DNA of 64,000 nucleotides, taken from positions 57,983,273 to 58,047,272 of the forward strand of contig NC_052510.1 of assembly GCF_014356525.2 (NCBI RefSeq). Direction: 5' to 3'. The position numbers were made by a program, and so were the translations under genes. Of this stretch, positions 11,616 through 23,002 are shown piece by piece; position 1 is the stretch's first letter; every line of letters begins with the position of its first letter. The DNA is from Nilaparvata lugens. Lineage: Eukaryota > Arthropoda > Insecta > Hemiptera > Delphacidae. The notes beneath the pieces were generated by a model. That model was not told the origin of the DNA. It saw only the letters and a list, made by a program, of their open reading frames with translations, and ran no database searches.

Positions 11616-12276
11616 ATTAATTATCACTTGAAGAGAATTCATGCTACCTGGAAACATTTTATATAAAAGCAGAGAAACCTAATACATGTAAACGTATCCT
11701 ATAACCGTTGAATAATCTTATAAGATTGATGAAAGTGGTATAATTTGAAAAAATAAAATCTTCATTATCCCAAGAATTAACTGAATTCAGTACTGTACTA
11801 TGATATAATATCATAGATGATGATAATCTATAATAAACTCACGTTCCATAATACTATAAATATAGTAAGTAGTAATGAGTGGTACCAATTTTGTAGTTTC
11901 CATTTAAAGAACATCAGTCATTCCAGAACTCTTCAATACAATATTATTTTGATACATCATAGATAGATTGTAGAAATACTTGAACGAATCTGCATTCATA
12001 ATTCCACGTTACTTTCTAATCTTACTTAGCTCGCTCTCATTTGAATATAAACTGCTGATAAATCAAGTTCTGCAGTAGGATCTATACATGATGTGGATTC
12101 CCTTCAAGCTCAATGTATGGATAAATTCAAAAATGAAAGAAGATCCTGATTTTGCTTGGATCTCTATTTGGTCATTCAAATTTTATTTCACATTTTTATA
12201 TCTTTCTTTGTTATTTTGTATTATGTTTGTTTGTGAAATGAATGAATTGATTGAAAAAAACATATCTCAAAAAATA

Positions 12277-12758
12277 AATAAAATCGACTTTTTGTGTAGT
12301 TGAGAAGTTGATATTGTGGTAATTATTCATATTGAATGAAAAAGACCAAGAAATTGTCAAAAAACCACTGATTTATTGATAATTAGAAAGACCGGTTTCG
12401 GTTATTACACCATTGTCAATCTCTGATAAACTAAAACTGAATACAAGAGCAGCAGAATTTATACTAGTAGGCGAGAACTGCTATTGGTCGAGGGCATGAA
12501 CGCCTGCCATTGGCCTAGCCATTTTGTCACACCGTTGAGGGGAAGGAGACTGTCTAGCTAGGTCAATGGCAGGCGTTCATGCCCTCGACCAATAGCAGTT
12601 CTCGCCTACAAGTATAAATTCTGCTGCTCTTGTATTTAGTTTTAGTTTATCAGAGGTTGACAATGGTGTAATAACCGAAACCGGTCTTTCTAATTATCAA
12701 TAAATCAGTGGTTTTTTGACAATTTCTTAGTCTTTTTCATTCAAAATAAAATCGACTT
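12277..12758. mobile_element. Penelope-like foldback with 14 bp target duplication
   Basis: The element (12291-12744) is flanked by AATAAAATCGACTT at 12277-12290 and 12745-12758. It has a one-sided left extension (TTTGTGTAGTTGAGAAGTTG to about 12337). Two near-perfect inverted arms follow: GAATGAAAAAGAC...GACCGGTTTCGG...CAATCTCTGATAAACT and its complement. A second inner inverted repeat (GCGAGAACTGCTATTGGTCG) surrounds a ~60 bp centre. The right arm reads TTGACAATGGTGTAATAACC then GAAACCGG. Confidence 0.8.
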
Positions 12759-15430
12759 GAGGTGGAAATTAATGAGAAATTTCATTTGCTCAAATGATGC
12801 AGCATTCACCTTTTGATTTCCGTTTAATTATGATAAAAACAACCTCATATTGTCACACAAACCAGATATTATTCTTTTATTGATACAGAAATATTATGTA
12901 AAATAATTTATTATAATAAAAATAAAAATATTCTAAACAAAACAGAAACTTATTTCGAATAACTTCAGGTTTCAAAGTCTGGATTTTTCAATGAGTTCTT
13001 GTATTCAAACATGGAGTGAAACTATATTATCCACACAGTAATTATACGTCTCCTACATGAAAATAATGAATATTAATGGAACATTTCTATCAAATTTATC
13101 TCAGCAAGGAATACAAAACTAATCAAGTAACTCAAATACATTATTACCAACATGACATTCAATATTCGCAAATATCATTGCTACTGATTACTAGACGTGG
13201 CTATGCAAATGAAACACCGTACATTGCTAATAGAGTTATAACATTCCATCTTCTATAACAACAAAGATTTCAAATCAATTTCTTGCATTCAGATCTGTTA
13301 ACTTAGGCATTGTACCGAGCGAAATCTTCAATATAAATGCTAACTTCTTCAATGCCAAGAGATGGAGATACTGGAATTATACGAGTGGGAATGAGAGGGA
13401 TATATGTGAGATGATACAATAATATAGACATGAAGATACATCTATTGAGTGTTGATAATCTCTCAGTATGTCTTTGTCACTACATGGAAATAAAGACGGT
13501 TATTCCGATGTTGGATTCAAATTTACTATTCGATTAATGGGAATTGCATTTAGAAACTAACACATGAGAAGCGATTCTACCCCTTCCAGAGCATTCTCAA
13601 GTTCTATTATAATAATTCAATTTCGCGGTTGCTGGGAGTGTTTTTGATCGTATATCTAATTCTACTCTACCAATCTCCTGGTTATTGTCTTTGTATTGAC
13701 TTTCTCTGCAAGTTCCTTTAGTGCAATCAAAGCATCGTTTCTTATAAATATTTATTCAAATATTACGGTTAGAAGGTGAGGATATTCATAATATGCAATC
13801 TGCTACATACGTATAACGGTACTATTAACCGGTAGTGAGTTTAGAATTTATTCATTCATTTATAAATGGAGTTGTTGTATACTCTGTTATAAATCTTTGA
13901 AAGGGCGATTTCATAGTAGTTTTTGCATGAAGTCAGGAATAGAGTGAACTCAAATGAAGCATTGGTTAAATCATCTTTGTAAATTTAGTCATTTAATCAT
14001 CAAGAATTACACAACTTACAGAAAAGTACCAAAGGCTTATAAGCCCAAATCGGTTCCAATTCTAATTTATACAACAGTCCAAATGGAGCTCTAGGTTATG
14101 TGTCAACATTCTTCAATTGCACACTCAATTTACGATTCAAAACACACAAAAATCATTTCTAAATTGAAAAAAATACTTCTAAATTGTTCATTTTTTCCAT
14201 TATAATGTAGTGCTAGTATGCAATGGGTCTTGCATGTCCTTGCAATACATTGTCATTTGTGATAAACAATCAATGAAGAATCAATAAAGAATAAAGAATA
14301 AATTGAATTGAATCAATTACAAATATTCAGAGAACTCTAAACTCTGAGAAAACTATGAAATTTTGAGGGTTGTTAGATTGTTCGGGCCGAAAGGACTGAA
14401 CACCTTTCAGTAGGATATTATATTTGAATCACTTTTGTTGAAATTTTGTTAATCAAAAGTGACTGTCATACAAAACTGGATTCACAAAATTCTCCAGTGG
14501 ATTTAGATCAATAATTTTACGATTACCTACGTTGGATCGTCTAGAATAGATTTACGCAGTTGTCTTGAAATGAATCCATGAAATTCAAAATTAATTATTA
14601 TTAAATGAAAATCCCAATTGAATGCTGTAAATTAAATTTGTAAACAAATGCACCTTCCAATATATTCCCATCTGTAGGATTCTAAATTTATGAGGACTCC
14701 TGGCGATGAGACATCCATGGAATGGAAAAGCAATTATTTCTTACATCATTGCATCTGTATATGATTTGAATGGAAATGATACAATTTCTTTGGTAGTCCG
14801 AGTTTCCAATCCCAAGTCATCAGTTTCAAAAATATTTGTGTGGAGAATTAATTTTTTCTCTTAATACATTTTGAAAAGATACAGATGGGAATAAATTCAC
14901 AGCATTTGATTGGGATTATCGTTAAATAATGATTATTTTGAAAAGTCTTCTCCGAGCACCAAGTCGTATCTCATTCAATTGGATTGTTTTCATCGAATAT
15001 GTATAAGTATGATATTAACACTTGAGCTCCTGAATAGAAGAAAAATTTGGTAATTTTGATTGTAATACGAAAAAAATTCTCATTCAATGCTGTATTTCTC
15101 TAAATTCTAGAAGGGATATGGAATAGATCATCATCAAATGATAAACTCGACTTTTTCATCTATGGGTAACACAACAATAACTATCACAAAGGCCGTGGAA
15201 CACTGTACTAGCAATGATAATGTAATAGTTTCAACTTGAGAAATAATAATTTCATCGATTTTGAAAGTTTTCTGTCATGTTATTAATTGAATTGATTTAG
15301 AATTCGAAAATAATGTTTCCCAATTTCAACCTTATATTTGGAAGATGTGTTTTCTGAATTTAGCTCATAGTTTTTATCCAGATATGTTATCTGTTGTGTC
15401 TGGTAGCTTGGAGAAAGATTGCTAAGTTAG
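12759..15430. other. AT-rich DNA with sparse repeat fragments
   Basis: No gene is supported. A minus-strand retroposed 3' end with a GGGCTTATAAGCC hairpin lies at about 13980-14110. A plus-strand tail (CAATAAAGAATAAAGAATAAATTGAATTGAA) closes at about 14310. The 60-codon frame at 13076-13258 is unrecognised. Confidence 0.4.
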
Positions 15431-15434
15431 ATCA

Positions 15435-15555
15435 CAGAATTAACAATAACAGTTAAAAATAGCAGTTAAATATAATAGCAGTAAATATAAATAGCAGTTA
15501 AATAGTAGCAGTTAATATAATAGCAGTTAAATATAATAGCAGGTAAAACAGCACT
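15435..15555 (+). repeat. Short minisatellite, ATAGCAGTTAAATATA-type unit
   Basis: Six or seven irregular units built around TAGCAGTTAAA, spaced 15-20 bp. Confidence 0.7.
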
Positions 15556-16190
15556 AATTATAGGAGTTTTCTCTGGTTAGATTCATTCACTTCATATTCA
15601 CTGTCAGCATTTATTTTTTATAATATCAGTGCTTTTCATTCTACTTACGCTGACAGCTCAAAGTGACTCTCATCATAGCGGATATTCATGCTTTATAATG
15701 ACATCATTACTAACTTAATAAAATAAAATTATAGTACCCTTTAAAATTGTTAAAATATTAAAAACAAGAAAACAAATTGTAACGTAACTACTAGTTTACA
15801 TTACTAACTTATAATTCCAATGTTCCCCATTGAAACAACACTGTCAGATCAAACTGAATATCACCATGGTTTTTACAATGAGATTCACTTGACTCTGTCA
15901 GTTTTCCGCATTTATTACATCAATACTACTAATTCCACCAACACTGACTGCCTAAAGTGACTTTTAGAATAGCTGTTATTCAATTCCTACTGGCAGTGTT
16001 CCCAACTTATTACATGAATGCTTTCCATTGAAACAACGCTGTCAATCAAAAGTGAATCTTGTCATAGCTCTTACTGTGAAATTCACTTGAAACTGTCACA
16101 ATTCATAACTTATCACATCAGTATTTTACATTGAAACAACGCTGTCAATCTAAACTGAATCTTATCGTAGCTCTTACTGTGAAATTCACT

Positions 16191-17053
16191 TTAACCCTAC
16201 AGAGACACACTTACTTTTACTTTATGCTAACACAGTAGACACACTGGGGTGTTGAACACCCCAATTAAATTCTGCATTTCTCTTTGAAAAATATGAAAAA
16301 AACAAGTACTTAGACCATACTGCAAACTGTCCAAAGTGCTAACAGAAATCAAAAGTAAAGCCCTGCTTATCAATATTTATACTAATTTTAGAAGTACGTA
16401 TGTTCCGCCCAAGTGCTGGAGCTCCTAAGCCGGTTTGAACGAATGGCTTGATCATTGCCAATGACAACTTCATTAAAAACTCATATCTCTTCATTCATTG
16501 TTTTGAATCTCAAGTTGTAGAGAATCATAGCATTTATCCCAATCGGATCCATCAGCCCATGATAATCCATTTGTAGTGACAATACAAGTAAATCTTTAAA
16601 TAAATAAATAAATAATAATAAATGTTTATTTCCCAAAAAAACTAAAACTACAACATCAATTACAAAAATATTAGATAAATAACAATATTACATACAATAG
16701 TTAGTTACAAAAGATTCCTATAATGTGTTCTCTACTTGTTTAGTTTTTCTGTGTGGAAATTGACCTACTCCACTATGGCGTACCATGTTCTAGAGTAGGT
16801 TGTAATAAAAGTGTTTGATAAAAGTCCTACATAGAAGACACTCTGGGGTGTTAGACACCCCAAACGAAGAACAAGATGAGCTGGTGACCTTGTAGAATGC
16901 TATTACTGACTGGAAGTGGTGGAGAGTAGTTGACAATACTACAAACCTAACTTAGACTGGGCATAAATTCCCATCTGTTTGATATTGTCAACTGCAGAAC
17001 AGAAAAAAGATCCCTGGGGTGTGAAACACCCCAGTGTGTCACTTTGAGGTTAA
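16191..17053. mobile_element. Non-autonomous piggyBac-like element, TTAA target duplication
   Basis: TTAA at 16191-16194 and 17050-17053 bounds 855 bp. The ends are CCCTACAGAGACACAC (left) and the complement of CCTCAAAGTGACACAC (right). Subterminal palindromes of GGGGTGTT..ACACCCC type sit at 16245-16263, about 16846-16862 and 17018-17033. Removing the element restores a continuous ~102 bp repeat unit, which confirms the boundaries. No transposase frame is present. An AAATAAATAAATAATAA stretch at about 16598 may mark a nested retroposed fragment. Confidence 0.8.
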
Positions 17054-17243
17054 ACTGTCAAAATTCCCAACTCATAACATCAGTACTTTACATTGAAACA
17101 ACGCTGTCAATCTAAACTGAATCTTATCGTAGCTCTTACTGTGAAATCCACTTTAAACAGTCAGAATTTATCATTTATAACATCAATACCTTCCATTGAA
17201 ACAACGCTGTCAGTTCAAACTGAATCTCGCCACAGCTCCCACT

Positions 17244-17567
17244 GTTAAATCATAGAGAAACAATAGCGTGGGTAGATATCTCATGGTAAAATATGTAAAA
17301 ATATCTCATGGTAAAATATCTCAGGTCGTTTATGTCACAGCTTTTACTGTTATCTCAATCGATTACTGTGGATTATTGTAGATTTTTACTGTTTTGACCG
17401 GGTAAGAGTGTATGAATGGCACAATAAAATGAAAGACTACCAGCGTCTTAAAGCTTCACGGGAAAGAACTACGTGGACTATCAGCTTGAGATAACAGTAA
17501 AAGTTGCGACATAAACGCCCTATACCATGGGATATCTACTTACGCTATTGTTTATCTATGGTTGAAT
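17244..17567. mobile_element. CATAGAG MITE copy 1 (7 bp target duplication)
   Basis: The element is 17251-17560, with ends CATAGAGAAACAATAGCG and CGCTATTGTTTATCTATG. Flanks are GTTAAAT (17244-17250) and GTTGAAT (17561-17567), one mismatch. Long inverted arms reach about TTTTACTGTTATCTCAA. The left arm carries an extra duplicated ATCTCATGGTAAAATATG segment. It is inserted in the ~102 bp repeat. Confidence 0.85.
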
Positions 17568-17942
17568 ACACTTCACACTGTCAAATTCCCAACTTATAAC
17601 ATTAATACCTTCCGTTAAACCAACACTGACATTTGAAACTGAATCCAGCTACCTCTACAGGTCAAGTCACAACCTCAATCAACTCCACCCACTTCTGCTA
17701 CTTTTTGGCGATGGAATATAAATCTTTCGATTTTGAGAGGAGCGCGCTGTATATTTGAAAACAGTGTCCGGTAATTAACTGAGGGGAAGAGTGCTGCTGA
17801 AGATTATCTCAAATATATACACATGCTCACAGTCGTACTATAACTATATATAGTATGTGTATAGATATACTGACAATATCATCTCCACTACCACTCAGAC
17901 TAACACTGTATATACACAAACTCACACACGATTAAATCTACA

Positions 17943-18161
17943 TACTAGCTGTCAGGCTCGCTTCGCTCGCTATATCCGTCTAGCCAGGGGGCTCCGCCCC
18001 CTGGACCCCCGAATCCAAGAATGAGATCAGCAGGCTCACTTCGCTCGCCTGCATTTTTCATTTCAGCATTTTTATCATATGTTATGACGATCCAGTCGGG
18101 GGTCCAGACTAAACGTCTGGCTGAGCAGATATGGCGAGCGAAGCGAGCCTGACGGCTAGTA
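17943..18161. mobile_element. GC-rich Helitron-like inverted end pair
   Basis: Left ACTAGCTGTCAGGCTCGCTT mirrors right AGCGAGCCTGACGGCTAGT. The right end has a GCGAGCGAAGCGAGC stem just before CTAGT, the canonical Helitron 3' layout (stem-loop then CTRRT). The left end is the same terminus inverted. Inside are GCCAGGGGGCTCCGCCCCCTGG (18-bp-scale hairpin) and a second GCTCACTTCGCTCGC. The 98-codon minus-strand ORF over it is not convincing. Confidence 0.5.
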
Positions 18162-18643
18162 ACATAATATTCCCAGGAATAGCTGTGATTGAAGTACGGT
18201 AGCAGTGCCCAATGAATTTTTCCGCGATAAATGCATTTCAATCTTCAACTTGGTGCCAACCTAACAAAGTCAACTCAACTTAATGCCAACCTGACAAAAT
18301 TATTAATTTAGTTACCAGTTAACAACTGTTTCGAAGAGGTACTCTCTCTAGATTATAGTTCTATATTAACATATGGTATGGACATTTTTCAATTATAATT
18401 AAGAGAATAAGAAGAATATACATGCTAAAAGACGAACTTTAAACCCTTAAAAACCACCCTTAGAGTTAAAATATTGCCAAAAGATTTCTTAGTGCGCCTT
18501 TAGAGGCTGAACATACCTACCAAATTTGAACGTTTTTGGTCTGGTAGATTTTTAGTTCAGCGAGTGAGTGAGTCAGTCAGTGACATTTCGCTGTCATATA
18601 TATATATATATAGCACACAACAGAAGACACTTTAAAGTTTGTA

Positions 18644-18899
18644 ATATGAATTAAAACAGGGGACATAATACACAAATAGATTGAAAACACTTAAAAACTT
18701 ACATTAGAAATGGGGGAAATTTTTAGAGACTGGGTCTCCTTCCTCAACCGAGCAGACTGTAGTCGACTAGAGTTAGTTGACTGCAGTCTGCTCGGTTGAG
18801 AAAGGAGACACAGTCTCCGAAAATTTCCCCCATTTCTAATGTAAGTTTTTAAGTGTTTTCAATCTATTTGTGTTTTATGTCCTCTGTTTTAATTCATAT
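18644..18899. mobile_element. Long-arm foldback element
   Basis: Near-complete hairpin: arms from ATATGAATTAAAACAGG through ACACTTAAAAACTTACATTA to CGAGCAGACTGTAGTCGAC, and the complement back to about 18899. The centre is a short AGAGTTA loop. Confidence 0.8.
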
Positions 18900-18945
18900 A
18901 TATATAGCACTTAACAGAAAACACTTTAAAGTTTTATGATATAAA

Positions 18946-19145
18946 TATAGACAGGATACACACGACACGGATAGATTAAAAACACTTAAAAACTTACATT
19001 TAAACGAGAATTTACGGGGAGCTGGGCCCCCTTTGTCAACCTTCCTGGTTGATTGACAAGGGGGCCCAGCTCCCCGAAAACTCTCGTTTGAATGTAAGTT
19101 TTTAAGTGTTTTTAATCTATCCGTGTCGTGTGTATCCTATCTACA
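18946..19145. mobile_element. Long-arm foldback element, sister of the preceding one
   Basis: Arms from ACAGGATACACACGACACGG through ACACTTAAAAACTTACATT to GGGGCCCAGC / its complement, with a short CCTTCCTGGTTG centre. It shares the GTAAGTTTTTAAGTGTTTT segment with the neighbour and with 2830-2970. Confidence 0.8.
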
Positions 19146-19161
19146 TTATTATATTATATAT

Positions 19162-19247
<86 letters not shown>
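19145..19247. repeat. (TA)n microsatellite
   Basis: Nearly pure TA dinucleotides with a few interruptions. Open frames here are artefacts. Confidence 0.95.
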
Positions 19248-19250
<3 letters not shown>

Positions 19251-19379
19251 AGATAGTATGTGTATAGATATACTGACAATATCTTCTCCACAACTACTCA
19301 GACTATTACAGTATAATACACAAACTCACGACTATATCTATATATAGTATGTATATAGGTATATAATAATGGTGTGATG

Positions 19380-19472
19380 TTACATGTATATATGGGCGGA
19401 TGTGGAAATGAGGGCTAAGACAAAAAGTGCGGATTTGTAGGCGGGGCAAGAGCAGCCGAATAGCGCCGCCAT
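19380..19472 (-). CDS. Candidate short coding exon with signal-peptide-like start
   Basis: A minus-strand ATG at 19470-19472 (context TATCGATGG) opens 30 codons beginning MAALFGCSCP and continuing into a hydrophobic run (ALFVLALISTSA) before a TAA at 19380-19382. The composition looks like a secretory signal peptide. About 40 bases upstream lies TTCAGTAGA, which matches the arthropod initiator core TCAGT. The block 19390-19560 is clearly GC-richer than its AT-repeat surroundings. Seen: the ORF, hydrophobic run and TCAGT. Inferred: that it is a first exon. A possible donor (CAT|GTAACA) precedes the stop, but no partner exon was found. It may equally be chance. Confidence 0.2.
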   Translation of the reverse strand: MAALFGCSCPAYKSALFVLALISTSAHIYM

Positions 19473-19583
19473 CGATAAGGATTTCGGCTTCTGATTTAGT
19501 AGCTTGAGGCCTTCTACTGAACAAGTGGCGGCTGGTGGACTCTCGACATCCAGATATATACTCCTGTGGTGATGACCACTTCT

Positions 19584-20724
19584 ATGGTGAGGTCCACGTT
19601 ATAATGGCAGTATTTCATCAAATTGGTGTTGCTATCATTCGACAAAGCAGATAGTGCTGTCCCTTACTAGCTCTGCGACGTTGCCAGACCGTTTTCTAAC
19701 AATGTAAAAAAATATCATCAACGAAATATTCGAACTCAATCATAAACATTTATTATTGGAACATTATTTTATTCCTTTTCGAGCTCTGCGACGTTGCCAG
19801 ACCGTTTTATAACAATGTAGAAATATGATCAACAAAATATTCAAACTCAATCATAAACATTTATTATTTAATCATTATTTTATTCCTTTCCGAGCTCTGC
19901 GACGTTGCCAGACCGTTTTATAACAATGTAGAAATATGATCAACAAAATATTCAAACTCAATCATAAACATTTATTATTTAATCATTATTTCATTCCTTT
20001 CCGAGCTCTGCGACGTTGCCAGACCGTTTTATAACAATGTAGAAATATGATCAACGAAATATTCAAACTCAATCATAAACATTTATTATTTAATCATTAT
20101 TTTATTCCTTTCCGAGCTCTGCGACGTTGCCAGACCGTTTTATAACAATGTAGAAATATGATCAACGAAATATTCAAACTCAATCATAAACATTTATTAT
20201 TTAATCATTATTTTATTCCTATTCGAGCTCTGCGACGTTGCCAGACCGTTTTATAACAATGTAGAAATATGATCAACAAAATATTCTAACTCAATCATAA
20301 ACATTTATTATTTAATCATTATTTCATTCCTTTCCGAGCTCTGCGACGTTGCCAGACCGTTTTATAACAATGTAGAAATATGATCAACGAAATATTCAAA
20401 CTCGATCATAAACATTTATTATTTAATCATTATTTCATTCCTTTTCGAGCTCTGCGACGTTGCCAGACCGTTTTATAACAATGTAGAAATACGATAAACA
20501 AAATATTCAAACTCAATCATAAACATTCATTATTTAATCATTGAAAAGTAAGCCTATATACTTTCATGACAAATGTAAAATATAGTTGATTATTTTCAAC
20601 AAGGTTAAACAGCTAATATTACACCAGATAAACCGCTATCAGATATCCTCAATAGAAGACAGAGAATTGGCAACGCTGCTCTCCTATCTTCCTCCACTGC
20701 CTACATAACGTGGACCTCACTATA
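19584..20724. mobile_element. TGAGGTCCACGTTAT MITE enlarged by an internal array
   Basis: Left end GGTGAGGTCCACGTTATAAT faces right end ATAACGTGGACCTCACTATA. Subterminal CAAAGCAGATAGTG and the 111 bp array fill the interior. The related single-unit copy at 21974-22318 runs in the opposite orientation. Confidence 0.7.
19671..20545 (+). repeat. 111 bp tandem array, about 8 units
   Basis: CTCTGCGACGTTGCCAGACC recurs at 19671, 19784, 19895, 20006, 20117, 20228 and onward at about 111 bp steps. Units differ by a few substitutions (for example ATTCCTTTCC / ATTCCTTTTC). The sequence CTACATTGTTAAAAGACG...CTGGCAACAGAGC in 22180-22215 is a single inverted relative. Confidence 0.9.
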
Positions 20725-20857
20725 TCAGGTGTTGGATCGACCATCTATAATGTGTAAGTATTCGAGATCACCATCCGGCCACACATGAGCCAGAAAGAGA
20801 CAAAAGTATCTGCACTCTCCACTAGATGAAAAGAGACAGGAATATCAAGGTTAATAT

Positions 20858-21420
20858 TTGTAGCACCCTTACAAGAACAGAGAAGGATAGAGGTACTGGG
20901 TTTGTTTCCAGAGAGAAAAGAAAACAACTATTTGGGGACTACCATGTGTAAGTGTTTAGGGGTGTGCAAAGGCTACAAATAAACTTTCTACTCTTGATAT
21001 TTTTCAGAGTTTTTCGATTTGTATATCATTGAGCTATCAAAATGAAGAAGTTTTCTCAAGAAAACATTTTTTTATGATCATTACATTTTGAGATATGAGC
21101 GCCTAAAGTTTGAATTTTTGGGACAGAACATTTCAAATTCTGTAAGATATGAATCCATGAGATTTAGAGGATGGATTCTCCATGGTATTGTTGATCTAGT
21201 GAAACAAAAATTTCCTGAAATCATCAATTTTTGAAAAAGTTATTCAATTTACCAAAAATAGCACAACAAAAAGTTATTTTTAGGGCAAGTTCGAAAGACA
21301 GGAGGTTCGTATTCGTAACACCCTTACAGGAGCAGAGAAGGATAGAGGTACTGGGTTTGTTCCCAGAGAGAAAAAGAGAAGGCCATTTTGTGGACCACAT
21401 ATGTGTGAGTGTTTGGTAGG
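20858..21420 (+). repeat. Direct repeat of a ~105 bp segment with a conserved peptide frame
   Basis: Copies at about 20858-20962 and 21303-21420 both read, in one plus frame, PLQEQRRIEVLGLFPERK. In this core the three nucleotide differences are all third-position synonymous (CAA/CAG, GAA/GAG, TTT/TTC). Outside it the frames diverge and stop soon (TAA at about 21000; TAG after VSVW). A protein-derived repeat or duplicated exon is possible. I do not recognise the peptide. Confidence 0.35.
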
Positions 21421-21429
21421 CTAAGTAAG

Positions 21430-21575
21430 AAAGACAGAAGATCTTGGATTGTTTAGCAGATAAACTGAGACGGAAGTATTTTGGTGGGTGTAATTCAGTG
21501 GAGAAAGACAGTGATAATTGCGTTGTTTAGCAGATAAACTGAGACAGAAGTCTTCTGGTGTGTGTATGTAATACG
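21430..21575 (+). repeat. Direct repeat around AGCAGATAAACTGAGAC
   Basis: TGTTTAGCAGATAAACTGAG occurs near 21452 and 21522, each followed by GAAGT and a GT-rich stretch, then GGAGAAAGA. The spacing is about 75 bp. Confidence 0.6.
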
Positions 21576-21599
21576 CTGGAGAAAGAAGGTGGTTGTTGG

Positions 21600-21795
21600 A
21601 TGGTATATGCGTTTGAATGAGAGGGAAGAATTGATGGAGTATGAGTTCAAATGAGATAGAGGTATGGAAGTTTGAATGAGAGGGAAGTATGGATAAAGAA
21701 AAAGTTTGAATGAGAGGGAGGTATGGATGTAGTATAAATTGGAATGAGAGAGAGGTATGGATCTAGTATGAGTTTGAATGAGAGGGAGATAGTAG
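21600..21795 (+). repeat. Minisatellite, GTTTGAATGAGAGGGAGGTA unit
   Basis: Five or six units of about 35 bp with indels. The two overlapping minus-strand ORFs (Ser/Tyr/Pro-rich) are products of this repeat. Confidence 0.75.
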
Positions 21796-21973
21796 TGATG
21801 CCTTGTAATGAAACAAAAGATCTTTGGGCAGATATCACTCGCCAACCGTTTGAGAAGTTCGCCCACCACAGATAATTTAAATAATGTTTCCAGGCTATTA
21901 CAATAAGATCCAGTCGTCTTGTTTTAGAGCTGGGATGTTGTCTGGCAGGAAGAAGGTCTCTGAAGACCCCCAT

Positions 21974-22318
21974 ACTATAGTGAGGTTCACGTTATAATGG
22001 CAAGGGGGGAAGGTTGGAGAAAAACGTTGTCGATCCTCTGTCTTGTCAATGCCTTCTATAGAAGGTAGCTGATACAAATTCATTGAGGTTCATTCTCGTT
22101 TAAAATAATAAATTATATTTTTCAATAATTTCATAATGAATTTTCATAATTAAGATGAAATATTTTTCAATTAATTATCAATTCTACATTGTTAAAAGAC
22201 GATCTGGCAACAGAGCAAAGCGAGAAAGAGATAGCGCTATCCGCTTTGTTGAATGATAGACAAGGATAGCAATACCATTGCTAATCAAACACTGTCATCA
22301 TGACGTAGATTTCACTAT
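21974..22318. mobile_element. TGAGGTTCACGTTAT MITE, single-unit copy
   Basis: Left end CTATAGTGAGGTTCACGTTA, right end GACGTAGATTTCACTATA. The interior has one inverted counterpart of the 111 bp unit plus GATAGCGCTATCCGCTTTGT. This is the baseline form of the element at 19584-20724. Confidence 0.6.
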
Positions 22319-23002
22319 ATATATATGATTAATGCTAATCTGTTTCAATGCATGGAAATGATAGTAAGAGAACATTGTAGACTAAAGCGAGAAGGATCAA
22401 AATGATTCTTGAGTGTGAAATATTTTTAATATTATTTAGTATTCTATAATGAATGGAAATAGTATTGGATATTGTCAATTCATCATTTTTCATGGAGTTC
22501 TGCAGCCAATTTCTCGGATAGAAGTTGAATTTATATATATTTATCTACATTTATTCATAAACAATTCAGGAGAAACAGCTGGTATTCACCCCATATTTTT
22601 CAAACCTTAATTTAGAGTAAAAATCTAGACGCTATGTGAAAATGATCACATAATTCACACACAATTTTAAGTGCAAAAAGTGTATCTACTCGATTGAAAA
22701 TATTTTGTAGTGTTTCCATTCATATCATTAATGATGCAGATATATATCAGAATATCAAACGAAGAATAAAAATATGTTCGACAAAAGAAACTTGTTTCAC
22801 CTGTTGAAATAATGAGAATGCACGTTATTCAGTTTAGTCATGAATTTCATTACCATGCGCTTTCATTATTAAATGTTCAATAGTTCTAAACTTTCTATAA
22901 TGTCTTAATAGACAATTTTTCATTATTTTATGAGATCTTTCCTCTTAACTCATTATAATTTCCTAATTACAAAAGAATATATTTTGGTTGAAACTTGGGA
23001 AA
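22319..23002. other. AT-rich DNA without recognised features
   Basis: No gene, hairpin or repeat that I can support. Confidence 0.4.

Larger units (their letters stand above)
15560..17640 (+). repeat. ~102 bp tandem repeat array interrupted by two elements
   Basis: Units contain CATTGAAACAACGCTGTCAA and TAGCTCTTACTGTGAAATTC. The phrase CGCTGTCA falls at 16037, 16140, then (after removing the 859 bp insertion) at a further 103 bp, and at 17204. The array is split by the TTAA element at 16195-17049 and the MITE at 17251-17560. It belongs to the same family as 7580-9040. Confidence 0.8.

Noticed and set aside
17945..18241. 98-codon minus-strand ORF
   Set aside because: It lies across the GC-rich inverted ends; composition follows the hairpin, not a protein.
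19671..20545. CRISPR-like or rDNA spacer array
   Set aside because: A plain 111 bp tandem array inside a MITE; no unique spacers and no rRNA sequence.
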